Shown here one piece after another: positions 8,955 to 17,378 of a stretch of DNA of 64,000 bases (the stretch's first letter is position 1; every line of letters begins with the position of its first letter). Both the position numbers and the translations under genes were made by a program. The notes under the pieces are model-generated. The model made no database searches and was not told the DNA's origin. It worked only from the letters and a program-made list of their open reading frames with translations. Origin of the DNA: Litoreibacter ponti (GTDB lineage: Bacteria > Pseudomonadota > Alphaproteobacteria > Rhodobacterales > Rhodobacteraceae); the NCBI RefSeq assembly GCF_003054285.1, contig NZ_QBKS01000001.1, positions 1,054,001 to 1,118,000 of the forward strand. Reading direction: 5' to 3'.

Positions 8955-9587
8955 ATGGATCACGACTTCTGGCACGCCAAATGGGAGTCCGGGCAAATCG
9001 GCTTCCACAACGATCAGCCCCACTCCAAGCTTGTGGCCCATCTGGGCGCGCTGACCCTCGACCCCGGCGCGCGGATCTTCGTCCCGCTCTGCGGCAAGAC
9101 GGTCGATATCCCCTGGCTGATGGCCCAAGGCTTCCGCGTCGCAGGCGCAGAGCTGAACCGCTCCGCCATCGAGCAACTGTTCGAAGACATGCAAATCACG
9201 CCAGAGACCCGAGACGCCGGGTCATTGACGCAGTTCAGCGCGCCCGGCCTCGATATTTTCGTCGGCGATATTTTCGAGCTGGACTCCGACATGCTTGGCC
9301 CTGTCGACGCGGTGTATGACCGTGCCGCGCTCGTGGCGCTGCCAGCTGAGATGCGCGCTGACTATGCCCCCCATATCGACCGCCTGACGGCATGCGCGCC
9401 GCAGCTGCTGATCACGTTCGAATACGACGCCAGTACCGTCTCCGGCCCGCCCTTTCCCGTCCCGGGCGATGAGGTCGCGCGCCGCTATCCCAAGCACACC
9501 GCCCGCCTGCTCGAAAAAACCCGCGTTGATGGGCTGAAGGGCGTTTCCCCCGCCCTTGAGCTTGCCTGGCACCTGACGAAAGCCTGA
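8955..9587 (+). CDS. tpm: Thiopurine S-methyltransferase family protein (Tpm)
   Basis: SAM-dependent methyltransferase of 210 residues. The N-terminal signature MDHDFWHAKWESGQIGFH and the SAM-binding block IFVPLCGKTVDIPWLMAQG (about 40-58), followed by GAELNRSAIEQLF, are diagnostic of bacterial Tpm. Family members methylate thiopurines and bacterial ones also selenite and tellurite species to volatile forms. ATG 8955 has GAGG upstream and fits the family start better than the 14-codon extension. It is followed after three bases by the ArsH-like gene, so both are one transcript; together they suggest metalloid or electrophile detoxification. Confidence 0.9.
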   Translation: MDHDFWHAKWESGQIGFHNDQPHSKLVAHLGALTLDPGARIFVPLCGKTVDIPWLMAQGFRVAGAELNRSAIEQLFEDMQITPETRDAGSLTQFSAPGLDIFVGDIFELDSDMLGPVDAVYDRAALVALPAEMRADYAPHIDRLTACAPQLLITFEYDASTVSGPPFPVPGDEVARRYPKHTARLLEKTRVDGLKGVSPALELAWHLTKA

Positions 9588-9590
9588 CCG

Positions 9591-10289
9591 ATGACCGACA
9601 CACCCCAGCTCGACGACGCTCAGTTTCAGGTCCCGGCGCCGCCCGCAACCGCGACCAGTACCCACGCCCCGCGCATCCTGCTGCTCTACGGATCGCTGCG
9701 CGGGACCAGCTATTCGCGCCTGATGTGCGAAGAGGCCGCGCGCGTGCTGACCAAGCTCGGCGCGGAGACCAAGAGTTTCGATCCCCGCGGCCTGCCTCTT
9801 CCCGATGCGGAGGATGCCAGCCACGAGAAGGTCGCCGAACTGCGCGAACTGGTGACGTGGTCTGAGGGCATGGTCTGGTGCTCCCCCGAGCGCCACGGGG
9901 CCATGACCGGCATCATGAAAGCCCAGATCGACTGGATCCCGCTGTCGCTGGGCGGCGTGCGCCCGACCCAGGGCAAAACGCTGGCGGTGATGCAGGTCAA
10001 TGGCGGCTCGCAGAGCTTCAACACGGTCAACCAGTTGCGCATCCTCGGCCGCTGGATGCGCCTGCTGACGATCCCGAACCAATCTTCGGTCCCGAAGGCG
10101 TTTCTGGAGTTCGAGAAAGGCCGCATGACGCCGTCGCCCTTCTACGACCGCATGGTCGACGTGATGGAAGAACTCGTCCGCTTCACCTGGCTTACCCGCG
10201 ACCTGAAAGAGCAGCTTACCGACCGCTATTCCGAGCGCAAGGAGAGCCACGCCGCCCTGTCAAAACGGGTGAACCAGAAGAAGGTTTAG
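9591..10289 (+). CDS. arsH: ArsH-type NADPH-dependent FMN reductase
   Basis: Flavodoxin-fold protein of 232 residues, the ArsH length. It has the FMN phosphate loop LLYGSLRGTSYSR (about 30-42), the isoalloxazine-binding WCSPERHGAMTGIMKAQIDW region (about 101-120), and the C-terminal RDLKEQLTDRYSER typical of ArsH. ArsH oxidises trivalent organoarsenicals and reduces quinones or azo dyes using NADPH. No arsR, arsB or arsC is nearby; the partner here is tpm. Its stop overlaps the convergent yciB stop by four bases. Confidence 0.9.
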   Translation: MTDTPQLDDAQFQVPAPPATATSTHAPRILLLYGSLRGTSYSRLMCEEAARVLTKLGAETKSFDPRGLPLPDAEDASHEKVAELRELVTWSEGMVWCSPERHGAMTGIMKAQIDWIPLSLGGVRPTQGKTLAVMQVNGGSQSFNTVNQLRILGRWMRLLTIPNQSSVPKAFLEFEKGRMTPSPFYDRMVDVMEELVRFTWLTRDLKEQLTDRYSERKESHAALSKRVNQKKV

Positions 10290-10897
10290 GCCTCTTCCTC
10301 GTCCGGCTCATCGGCGTATTTCTGGAACAGGAAGCTCTGGGACATGAAGAAGGCGAACAGGGCGATGGGGAAGCCGAAGGTTTCGATCTTGACCCAGGCG
10401 TCGGTGGACATGGTGCGCCAGACGATCTCGTTGCCGATGGCAAGTGCGGCGAACATCGCCGTCAGGCGGCGGGTCAGGATCATCCAGCCTTCGGGCTTGA
10501 GCGGGAGGAAATCGTCCATCACCAGTTCCAGCCAGGACCGCTTCAGCAGCAACCCGATGCCGAGCAGCCCCGCGAACAGGCCATAGACGATCGTGGTCTT
10601 GATCTTGAAGAACTTCTCGTCGTTGAAATACGCGGTCAGCCCGCCAAAGACGATCACCAGCACCGCCGTCAGGATCTGCATCCGGCTGAGCTTGCCCGTC
10701 AGCTTCCACAGGATCGCGGTGGACAGCAGCAGCAGCGGAATGAACAGCACAGTGACCACGATGAAGCCGGAATATTCCGTGCCACCAAAGACATAGGTCT
10801 CGTCCTTCAACCGCGTGTAGGCGATGAAAAACAGCAAGACCGGGCCCAGTTCCAGCGCCGACTTCAGGCCTTGCGATATCTTCTTTTCTTCGGCCAT
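10286..10897 (-). CDS. yciB: Inner membrane septation protein A family (YciB/IspZ)
   Basis: Polytopic inner-membrane protein of 203 residues with the family start (GLKSALELGPVLLFFIAY) and about five hydrophobic segments. It ends in an acidic tail (DEPDEEEA). YciB/IspZ proteins influence cell-envelope and division processes; the biochemical role is unsettled. Its ATG directly follows the TGA of the EamA transporter gene, with no gap, and that gene follows ftsY, making a three-gene unit ftsY-eamA-yciB. Confidence 0.88.
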   Translation of the reverse strand: MAEEKKISQGLKSALELGPVLLFFIAYTRLKDETYVFGGTEYSGFIVVTVLFIPLLLLSTAILWKLTGKLSRMQILTAVLVIVFGGLTAYFNDEKFFKIKTTIVYGLFAGLLGIGLLLKRSWLELVMDDFLPLKPEGWMILTRRLTAMFAALAIGNEIVWRTMSTDAWVKIETFGFPIALFAFFMSQSFLFQKYADEPDEEEA

Positions 10898-11851
10898 TCA
10901 GCCTCCCATTTCCACGATGACCGCGCCGAGCGCGATCAGCGCCATCAAGGTCAGGCGGCGCGGTCCCACCTTCTCGCCCAGAACGGCCCAACCGATCAAG
11001 GCCGCAAATACGGTCGAGGTCTCCCGCAGCACCGCCGCCTCGCCCACACTGTCCAACCGGGTCGCCAGCATGATCGCCCCAAAGGAGAAAAACGCGACAA
11101 ACGCCCCCAACACGCCCCGCGCCATGAGCGGGCCAAGGTCGGGTCGATCCGGGTTGCGCCACCAAAGGTAGCCCGCGACGGGCGGCATGAAAAACAGCCC
11201 GTCGATAAAGAAAAACCACGCCAGAAAGGTAAACGGGTCCGCCGTCGCGCGAATGCCATAGGCGTCGTAGGTCGTGTAGAGCGCCACGAAGAGCCCCGTC
11301 GCAATGGCCAGAAGCATGGCGGAGACCATCGTGTCGCGCTGCGCGGTGATCGTGCGCAAATTGTAAATCGCCAGCCCGTAGATGCCCGCCAGCAAAGTCG
11401 CGAGCCCGGCCCACTGCACACCGTTAAACGTCTCGCCGAACAGGAAATACGCGCCGATCACCGTAAACAGCGGCCCAGTGCCGCGCACGATCGGGTAGAC
11501 GACCGTGTAGGCTCCGCGAGAATACGTGAAGCCCTGCAACAGCTTATAGCCCACATGGATCACAAAGACCGTCGCGAAGATCGGCCACATATGGGGCTCG
11601 GGCCACGGGACAACGAACAGCGCAAACGGGGCCGCGATCAGCCCGTAGCTGAGATCAATCGCCCCCCGCGACAGCCAAGGGTCGTGACGACCCTTTTGCA
11701 GCGCCCCGAACAACGCGTGCAGGAAGGCCGCCATGATGGCGAGGATCAGGGCGGTCGTGTGGCCGGCCTCCGTGCCTTCCAGGCTGGTGATCCATTGGCT
11801 CATACCGAGGGACGCCTTCGGCGAGAGTATTTTTTGCCAAAACGAAGCCAT
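10898..11851 (-). CDS. DMT superfamily transporter, EamA domain
   Basis: Membrane protein of up to 317 residues with about ten hydrophobic segments in two EamA halves (TALILAIMAAFLHALFGAL at the start; RETSTVFAALIGWAVLGEK near the end, the conserved second-half signature). Such proteins export small metabolites or act in uptake; substrate unknown. The annotated start at 11851 lies inside a repeated intergenic element, so the first 16 residues (MASFWQKILSPKASLG) may be translated repeat, and M17 (11803) is a plausible real start. Positioned between ftsY and yciB on one strand. Confidence 0.85.
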   Translation of the reverse strand: MASFWQKILSPKASLGMSQWITSLEGTEAGHTTALILAIMAAFLHALFGALQKGRHDPWLSRGAIDLSYGLIAAPFALFVVPWPEPHMWPIFATVFVIHVGYKLLQGFTYSRGAYTVVYPIVRGTGPLFTVIGAYFLFGETFNGVQWAGLATLLAGIYGLAIYNLRTITAQRDTMVSAMLLAIATGLFVALYTTYDAYGIRATADPFTFLAWFFFIDGLFFMPPVAGYLWWRNPDRPDLGPLMARGVLGAFVAFFSFGAIMLATRLDSVGEAAVLRETSTVFAALIGWAVLGEKVGPRRLTLMALIALGAVIVEMGG

Positions 11852-11878
11852 GGGCGCGTTAACCTTAATGTGGGGTTA
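11814..11878 (-). repeat. Two-block intergenic repeat, copy 1 (ftsY-eamA junction)
   Basis: Read on the minus strand, block 1 begins with the ftsY stop codon: TAACCCCACATTAAGGTTAA then CGCGCC. Three bases later comes block 2, GGCTTCGTTTTGG, a short A-rich spacer, then TACTCTCGCCGAAGGC. The copy at 50208-50288 matches both blocks almost base for base. Block 1 contains the TTAAGGTTAA palindrome and resembles a CtrA-type TTAA-N7-TTAA site (here ATAA-N7-TTAA). Confidence 0.8.
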
Positions 11879-13498
11879 TTCGGGAGCCACCCCGGTGAGC
11901 GCCTGGGCGAATTCTTCCGGGTCGAACGGCGCCAGATCGTCGATCTGTTCCCCCACGCCGATGGCATGGATCGGCAGGCCGAACTTGTCCGCCAGCGCCA
12001 CCAGCACGCCGCCCTTGGCAGTCCCGTCGAGCTTGGTCATCACCAGACCCGAAACGTCCGAGATTTGCCGGAACACGTCGACCTGATTGAGCGCGTTTTG
12101 GCCCGTCGTCGCATCCAGCACCAAGAGCGTATTGTGCGGCGCGCTTTCGTCCTTCTTGCGGATCACGCGCACGATCTTGGCAAGCTCTTCCATCAGGTCG
12201 GCGCGGTTCTGCAGCCGCCCCGCGGTGTCAATCATCAGCAGGTCCGCGCCGTCGGCCTCCGCCTTGGTCATGGCGTCAAAAGCCAGTGATGCCGGGTCCG
12301 ATCCCTCTGGCGCGGTTAAGACCGGCACGCCCGCCCGCTCGCCCCAAACCTGCAACTGCTCCACCGCCGCCGCGCGGAACGTGTCGCCCGCCGCGATCAC
12401 CACCTTCTTGCCCGCATTGGAGAATTGCAGCGCCAGCTTGCCGATGGTCGTCGTCTTGCCAGAGCCATTGACGCCGACAACCAGCACCACCTGCGGGCGC
12501 TTGGGATAGATCGGCATCGGCTTGGCCACGGGCTCCATGATCTTGGAAATCTCGGCGGCGAGTAACTCTTTGATTTCTTGTGTTGAAAGGCGCTTTCCAA
12601 AGCGCCCCTCTGCCATGTTGGCGGTCACCCGAAGCGCGGTGTCGACGCCCATATCCGATGCGATCAGCAGCTCTTCGAGCGCCTCCAGCATGTCGTCGTC
12701 CAGCTCGCGCCGGATGACGGTCTTTTTCTCACCGCGCCCCAGAAGGCGTCCGAAGAGGCCGGGCTTTGCCGCAGGCTCGGGCGCGGGCTCGTTCAGTGCC
12801 GCCTCGGCTGCCCTGCGCGCGTCTTCCTGGGCAGCCTGCTCCGCAGCCCGCTCAGCCGCCTCTTGCGCCAAGCGTGCTTCTTCTGCAGCTTGCTCCGCGG
12901 CACGGCGGGCGGCGTCTTCGGCCATCCGCGCCTCTTGCGCGGCGCGCTCGGCTGCCAGCCGTTCCTCTTCGGCTTGGTGTTCGGCAGCCAGTCGGGCCGC
13001 TTCTTGCTCGGCGGCGCGCTGTGCTTCGGCCTGACGGGCGGCTTCCGCTTCGCGCTCCAATCGGGCCGCTTCCTGCGCGGCCGCAGCCGCTGCGGCTTCT
13101 TGAGCGTCGCGGGCCGCTTGCGCAGCCGCTTCTGCCTGCGCTTCGGCCTGCGCGATGCGCTCGGCCTCGGCGGCAGCGCGTTCTTCTTCCAAACGCGCGG
13201 CTTCGGCGCGCCTTGCCTCCTCCGCGAGCCGCGCCTCTTCGGCCAAACGCGCTTCTTCAGCCAAACGCTTTTCTTCAGCCAAACGCGCGTCCTCAGCCAG
13301 CCGGGCGTCCTCGGCCAATCGAGCCTCTTCTGCTTCCCGGGCCTCTTCCGCGCGCCTGGCGTCCTCTGCGGCGTGATCAACCTCGGGTGTCTCGACCTGC
13401 TCTTCGACGCCGCCATCTTCGACGATGGCGTCCAACCCCTCTTCGAGCTTGGAGGATGACTTGAACAGTTTGCTTTTGAGTTTCTTGAAGAAGGACAT
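11876..13498 (-). CDS. ftsY: Signal recognition particle receptor FtsY with a very long Ala/Glu/Arg-rich N-terminal domain
   Basis: GTPase that docks SRP-ribosome complexes at the Sec translocon. 540 residues from ATG 13498 (MSFFKKLKSKLFKSSSK, an amphipathic membrane-binding start preferred over an 11-residue longer frame). Residues about 35-245 are a charged A domain of RLAEEA-like heptad/hexad repeats, probably a long helix or coiled coil. The NG domain follows: N domain from about 270, G1 VGVNGSGKTTTIGKLA, DTFRAAAVEQL, DTAGR, TKLDGTAKGG, and GVGEQIDDLAPF. FtsY NG proteins need only about 300 residues; the A domain is unusually large. First gene of the ftsY-eamA-yciB unit. Confidence 0.95.
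   Translation of the reverse strand: MSFFKKLKSKLFKSSSKLEEGLDAIVEDGGVEEQVETPEVDHAAEDARRAEEAREAEEARLAEDARLAEDARLAEEKRLAEEARLAEEARLAEEARRAEAARLEEERAAAEAERIAQAEAQAEAAAQAARDAQEAAAAAAAQEAARLEREAEAARQAEAQRAAEQEAARLAAEHQAEEERLAAERAAQEARMAEDAARRAAEQAAEEARLAQEAAERAAEQAAQEDARRAAEAALNEPAPEPAAKPGLFGRLLGRGEKKTVIRRELDDDMLEALEELLIASDMGVDTALRVTANMAEGRFGKRLSTQEIKELLAAEISKIMEPVAKPMPIYPKRPQVVLVVGVNGSGKTTTIGKLALQFSNAGKKVVIAAGDTFRAAAVEQLQVWGERAGVPVLTAPEGSDPASLAFDAMTKAEADGADLLMIDTAGRLQNRADLMEELAKIVRVIRKKDESAPHNTLLVLDATTGQNALNQVDVFRQISDVSGLVMTKLDGTAKGGVLVALADKFGLPIHAIGVGEQIDDLAPFDPEEFAQALTGVAPE
13190..13345. repeat. Imperfect 18-base tandem repeats inside ftsY
   Basis: Successive 18-base units coding on the minus strand for RLAEEA/RLAEDA (for example CTTCTTCAGCCAAACG recurs with small changes) span this part of the FtsY A domain. 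Roughly eight or more units are readable. Such repeats can vary in number between strains by slippage. Confidence 0.75.
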
Positions 13499-13575
13499 GC
13501 GCGGGGCCTCAGGTGATCGCTGCTGCTTCACCTAACCTCTCGCCGGGGCAGATGGAAGGCGCTAGGATCGCGTGC

Positions 13576-14445
13576 ATGCGGTATCTCCTTGCCCTGATGC
13601 TGTTTATCAGCCCCGCCCAAGCCGAGCCGGACCCCGCCTGCAGCGCGGGCACACGGGGTCAGGTCCAGTGCATCCGGGACGCGCATTTCGTCCATGACCT
13701 GTGCCAGATGCTGGAGGTCAGCGCGGCGACCCACGGTCTGAACCCGCATTTCTTCGCCCGGTTGATTTGGCAGGAAAGCCGCTTCAACCCTAACGCGCTG
13801 AGCCCGGCGAATGCGATGGGGATCGCGCAGTTCATCCGCTCGACCGCCGATCGGCGCGGGCTGCGCGACCCCTATAATCCCGCCGACGCGCTGGATCATT
13901 CGGCGCAGTACCTGGCCGAGCTGGTCACGCGCTACGGCTCCGAAGGGATGGCGGCAGTGGCTTATAATGGCGGCGAGGCGCGGGCGGACGGTTTCCTGCA
14001 AGGCCGCGGGCTGGCGCAAGAGACCATCGACTACGTGCCGATCATCACCGGCCTCACGGCGGAGCAATGGCGCGACGCCAAGCCGGACACGCATGACATG
14101 CGCCTGTCCAAGACCAAAAGCTTCCGCCCCGCCTGCCATGCGCTGGCCGCGAAGCGGCAACTGACGCCGCTCCGGAAAGCCCCCCGCTACAAGCCTTGGG
14201 GCGTGCAGCTGGCGGCGGATCGGACGAAATCAGGCGCGCGGGCGCAGTTCGAACGACGCTCCGCCGCTTGCCGCACGGCTTTGCGGGGCGAAAAGCTCGA
14301 CGTGATCTACAAAAAGCACCGGGTCGCGAAACTGAAAGGGTGGTACATGGCCCGGGTCAGCCGCAACTCCCGCAACGCCGCCCAAAAGCTCTGCAACACG
14401 CTGCGCCGACAAGGCTGCGCCTGTGCAGTCTATAAAAACAACTAG
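13576..14445 (+). CDS. Lytic transglycosylase (SLT domain) with C-terminal SPOR-like segment
   Basis: Periplasmic peptidoglycan-cleaving enzyme of 289 residues. Signal peptide 1-16 (MRYLLALMLFISPAQA). The SLT domain carries the catalytic glutamate in LIWQESRFNPNALSPANAMG (E67) and the later AVAYNGGEAR motif. The last 35 residues (WYMARVSRNSRNAAQKLCNT and following) resemble a SPOR-type peptidoglycan-binding fold with two or three cysteines; this is a weaker call. I prefer ATG 13576 over 13513 because it places the signal peptide at the N terminus and has AGGA upstream. Divergent from ftsY, convergent with the NuoEF-type gene (stop codons touch). Confidence 0.85.
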   Translation: MRYLLALMLFISPAQAEPDPACSAGTRGQVQCIRDAHFVHDLCQMLEVSAATHGLNPHFFARLIWQESRFNPNALSPANAMGIAQFIRSTADRRGLRDPYNPADALDHSAQYLAELVTRYGSEGMAAVAYNGGEARADGFLQGRGLAQETIDYVPIITGLTAEQWRDAKPDTHDMRLSKTKSFRPACHALAAKRQLTPLRKAPRYKPWGVQLAADRTKSGARAQFERRSAACRTALRGEKLDVIYKKHRVAKLKGWYMARVSRNSRNAAQKLCNTLRRQGCACAVYKNN

Positions 14446-16131
14446 TTACACTTCGTCTTTGAAGTGCTCTATCACCAGCTTGATCGGGTTCGGCGCAGCC
14501 TGCCCCAGCCCGCAGATCGACGCGTCCGCCATCGCAGTGCACAGCTCTTCCAGCAGCGGCTGATCCCAGCTGTCCTGCTGCATCAGCTTCACCGCCTTCT
14601 CGCAGCCAACCCGGCAGGGCGTGCATTGCCCGCAGCTTTCATCCTCGAAGAAGCGCAACATGTTGAGCGCCGCATCCCGCGCGCGGTCCTGATCGGACAG
14701 CACCACCACGGCGGCAGAGCCGATAAACGTGCCCAGCGGCTGCAACGTGTCGAAATCCAGCGGCACATCGTTGATCGACGCAGGCAACAGGCCAGAGGAC
14801 GGCCCGCCGGGCTGATAGGCCTTGAACACATGGCCTTCCGCCATGCCCCCAGCGGCCTCAATAATATCCGTGATGGTCGATCCCGCGGGCAGCAGATACA
14901 CCCCCGGCTGCGCGACACGCCCGGAAACTGAGTAGCTGCGCAGGCCCTTGCGCCCGTTCTTCTCGGTCGCATTCAGAACCTCAGGCCCCTCGCGGCAGAT
15001 GCGCGCGATCCAGTGCAGGGTCTCGACATTGTGCACCAGCGTCGGCTGCCCAAATAGGCCCACCTGCGCCACATAGGGCGGGCGGTGGCGCGGCAGGCCG
15101 CGCTTGCCTTCGATCGATTCGATCATCGCGCTCTCTTCGCCGCAGATATAGGCGCCCGCGCCGCGGCGCAGCTCGACATAGCCCGGCTCCACGATCCCGG
15201 CCTGCTCCAACGCAGCGATCTCGCGGCGCAGGATCTCCAGCACGGCGGGGTATTCGTCGCGCATGTAGATGTAGCAGCGCGCGGCCTCAACGGCCCAGGC
15301 GGCGATCAACATGCCCTCGAAGAACAGATGCGGCGTGCGCTCCAGGTAGTAGCGGTCCTTGAACGTCCCCGGCTCGCCCTCGTCGCCATTCACGGCCAGA
15401 TAGCGCGGACCCGCATTGCCGCGCACGAAGCTCCATTTGGTGCCCGACGGGAAGCCTGCGCCGCCAAGCCCGCGCAGCCCGCTGTCCGTGATTTGGGCCT
15501 GCACAGCCTCCCAATCGCCGCCGTCTCGTAGCTTCAACAGCGCATCGTAACCGCTTGATTTCTTATAGGTCTCCAAGACCTCATAGTCAGGTACATGCGC
15601 ATGGGTGTCATCCGCCGCAATCGCCGCCTCGACCTTCTCCACCGTCGCATTGTCGATATGATTATGCCCCAGCTCCAGCACCGGTGCGGTGTCGCAGCGT
15701 CCCATGCAGGGCGCGCGCAGCACGCGCACCTGGCTGGCATCCAACCCGTCTTCCAACGCGGCTTTCAGCGCCTGCGCGCCCGCCAGCTCGCAGGACAGCG
15801 AGTCGCAGACCCGGATCGTCAGCGCAGGCGGCGGGGTCTCGCCTTCCTTCACCACGTCGAAATGGGCGTAGAAGCTCGCGACCTCGTAGACCTCGGCCAT
15901 CGACAGGCGCATCTCTTCGGCGAGCGCGCGCAAATGCGCGGCGGACAAGTGGCCGTATGCGTCCTGGATCAGATGCAGAAACTCGATCAGCATGTCGCGG
16001 TCGCGCGGGGCATCGCCCAAAAGCGCGCGCACCTCGTCCCAGGCCCGGTCGTCCAGCTGGCGGCCTTTCGTGTGCGTCCGCCCCCGGCCCTTGCCGGATT
16101 TCCAAACCCCTTTGCGCTCGTCCAAGGCCAT
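14446..16131 (-). CDS. NAD-dependent formate dehydrogenase beta subunit type (NuoE-NuoF fusion)
   Basis: A 561-residue fusion. Residues about 25-185 are a NuoE-like thioredoxin-fold [2Fe-2S] domain (CDSLSCELAG and CMGRCDTAP supply four cysteines). Residues about 200-555 are NuoF-like: FMN/NADH site GLGGAGFPSGTKW, NGDEGEPGTFKDR, GAYICGEESAMIESIEG, an SLBB region, and the 4Fe-4S motif ESCGQCTPCRVGC. The same fusion architecture occurs in the beta subunit of NAD-dependent W/Mo formate dehydrogenase (Fdh1B type). The start chosen is ATG 16131 with GGAGAG at proper spacing; a TTG six bases earlier is less likely. No catalytic alpha subunit, FdhD or molybdenum gene is adjacent, so its partner must be elsewhere. 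Confidence 0.88.
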   Translation of the reverse strand: MALDERKGVWKSGKGRGRTHTKGRQLDDRAWDEVRALLGDAPRDRDMLIEFLHLIQDAYGHLSAAHLRALAEEMRLSMAEVYEVASFYAHFDVVKEGETPPPALTIRVCDSLSCELAGAQALKAALEDGLDASQVRVLRAPCMGRCDTAPVLELGHNHIDNATVEKVEAAIAADDTHAHVPDYEVLETYKKSSGYDALLKLRDGGDWEAVQAQITDSGLRGLGGAGFPSGTKWSFVRGNAGPRYLAVNGDEGEPGTFKDRYYLERTPHLFFEGMLIAAWAVEAARCYIYMRDEYPAVLEILRREIAALEQAGIVEPGYVELRRGAGAYICGEESAMIESIEGKRGLPRHRPPYVAQVGLFGQPTLVHNVETLHWIARICREGPEVLNATEKNGRKGLRSYSVSGRVAQPGVYLLPAGSTITDIIEAAGGMAEGHVFKAYQPGGPSSGLLPASINDVPLDFDTLQPLGTFIGSAAVVVLSDQDRARDAALNMLRFFEDESCGQCTPCRVGCEKAVKLMQQDSWDQPLLEELCTAMADASICGLGQAAPNPIKLVIEHFKDEV

Positions 16132-16305
16132 GGCCAACTCTCCATCTCGCTTGCGGCGACCATAGGGCCGAGCGGTGCGCCCAACATATGCAAAAGCGAC
16201 GCCTTCGCGCCAAGTTGCGCGCGATGTTTCACCGCGTTTCCATCATTTGGGCACATTTGTAGTGTTTGGGAAACGCAACGCAGATTTTGAGGGGGCACTC
16301 AATCC

Positions 16306-17346
16306 ATGCCACGGTCCTTTCTGGCCTTCACGCTCGCAACCCTTGCGCCGATCCCGTTCCTTGTGGCGGGCGCGTTGTTTGGGGGCTGGGCCTGCTGGAT
16401 TGCATTGCTTTACATCACGCTGTTCGTGGCCGCCGTGGACGAGTTCGGCCCGGTCTTCGCAAGTGATGGCGAGGCCGCCGATGATGAAGAGGCCGACCAG
16501 CTCTCCCTGATGCTGGTGCTCGTGCATTTCGTCCTGCTGGCGCTGATGGTCTGGTCGCTGTCGGGCAAAGGCATCGGGCTATTCTCGCTCGACGGCGTCG
16601 CGCTCTTCGCGGCCACGGGGCTGTTCATGGGCCAGGTGAGCAACTCGAACGCCCACGAGCTCATCCATCGCGGTGCGCGGGGCCTGCGGCGTGCGGGAAC
16701 ATGGGTCTATATCTCGCTGCTGTTCGGCCACCACGCCTCCGCCCATCCACTGGTGCACCATGTCCATGTGGGCACGCCAAACGACCCCAACACGTCGCGG
16801 ATGAACGAGAGCTTTTATCGTTTCGTGCGAAGGGCTTGGGTGGGGTCCTTCAAGAAGGGCCTCGCGGCGGAGACCGCCCGTCGCGCCCAGCTGGAACGCG
16901 CCCAATGGGACTACCGCCATCCTTACGTGCTCTATGTCGGCGGCGCGATTGCGCTGCTGTTCGTGTCCTTCCTGATCGGGGGCCTCAAGGGCGTCGGCGT
17001 GCACCTGTGCCTTGCCGCCTTCGCGCAGACCCAACTGATGCTGTCGGATTACGTGCAACATTACGGGCTGGAGCGCGCCGCCGATGGCGCGCGGTTCGAG
17101 CCTGTCACCGCCAAGCATTCGTGGAACGCGCCCCACTGGCTGTCATCGCTGTGGATGCTCGGCGCGCCGCGCCATTCCGACCACCACGCTCATCCGGGCA
17201 AGCGGTTTACGGCGCTTGAGAACCCGGTGCGGGGCGAGGCCCCGATGCTGCCCCACGCACTGCCGGTGATGGCCTTCATCGCGCTTTACCCGAAGCTGTG
17301 GAAGAAGGTGATGAACCCCCATGCCGAAGCCTGGCGGGCCGCTTGA
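16306..17346 (+). CDS. Alkane 1-monooxygenase-like membrane di-iron hydroxylase (AlkB family)
   Basis: Membrane fatty-acid-desaturase-superfamily protein of 346 residues. The histidine boxes of AlkB are all present: HELIH at 117-121, HHASAHPLVHH at 142-152, and HSDHHAHP at 290-297, with the intervening QHYGL motif at 251-255. About five hydrophobic segments anchor it. Classic AlkB is about 400 residues; this one is compact, and no rubredoxin or rubredoxin reductase gene is next to it. Substrate may be an alkane, fatty acid or other hydrophobic compound. It is preceded by its own gap after the divergent NuoEF-type gene. Confidence 0.88.
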   Translation: MPRSFLAFTLATLAPIPFLVAGALFGGWACWIALLYITLFVAAVDEFGPVFASDGEAADDEEADQLSLMLVLVHFVLLALMVWSLSGKGIGLFSLDGVALFAATGLFMGQVSNSNAHELIHRGARGLRRAGTWVYISLLFGHHASAHPLVHHVHVGTPNDPNTSRMNESFYRFVRRAWVGSFKKGLAAETARRAQLERAQWDYRHPYVLYVGGAIALLFVSFLIGGLKGVGVHLCLAAFAQTQLMLSDYVQHYGLERAADGARFEPVTAKHSWNAPHWLSSLWMLGAPRHSDHHAHPGKRFTALENPVRGEAPMLPHALPVMAFIALYPKLWKKVMNPHAEAWRAA

Positions 17347-17378
17347 CCCTGCCCGTGGCGCGCCCCATCTATAGCCCC

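Noticed and set aside
9878..12289. 803-codon plus-strand open frame
   Set aside because: It starts inside arsH and runs antisense to yciB, eamA and ftsY, all of which have clear family motifs. The translation is low-complexity Arg/Gln/His-rich, typical of a shadow frame in GC-rich DNA.
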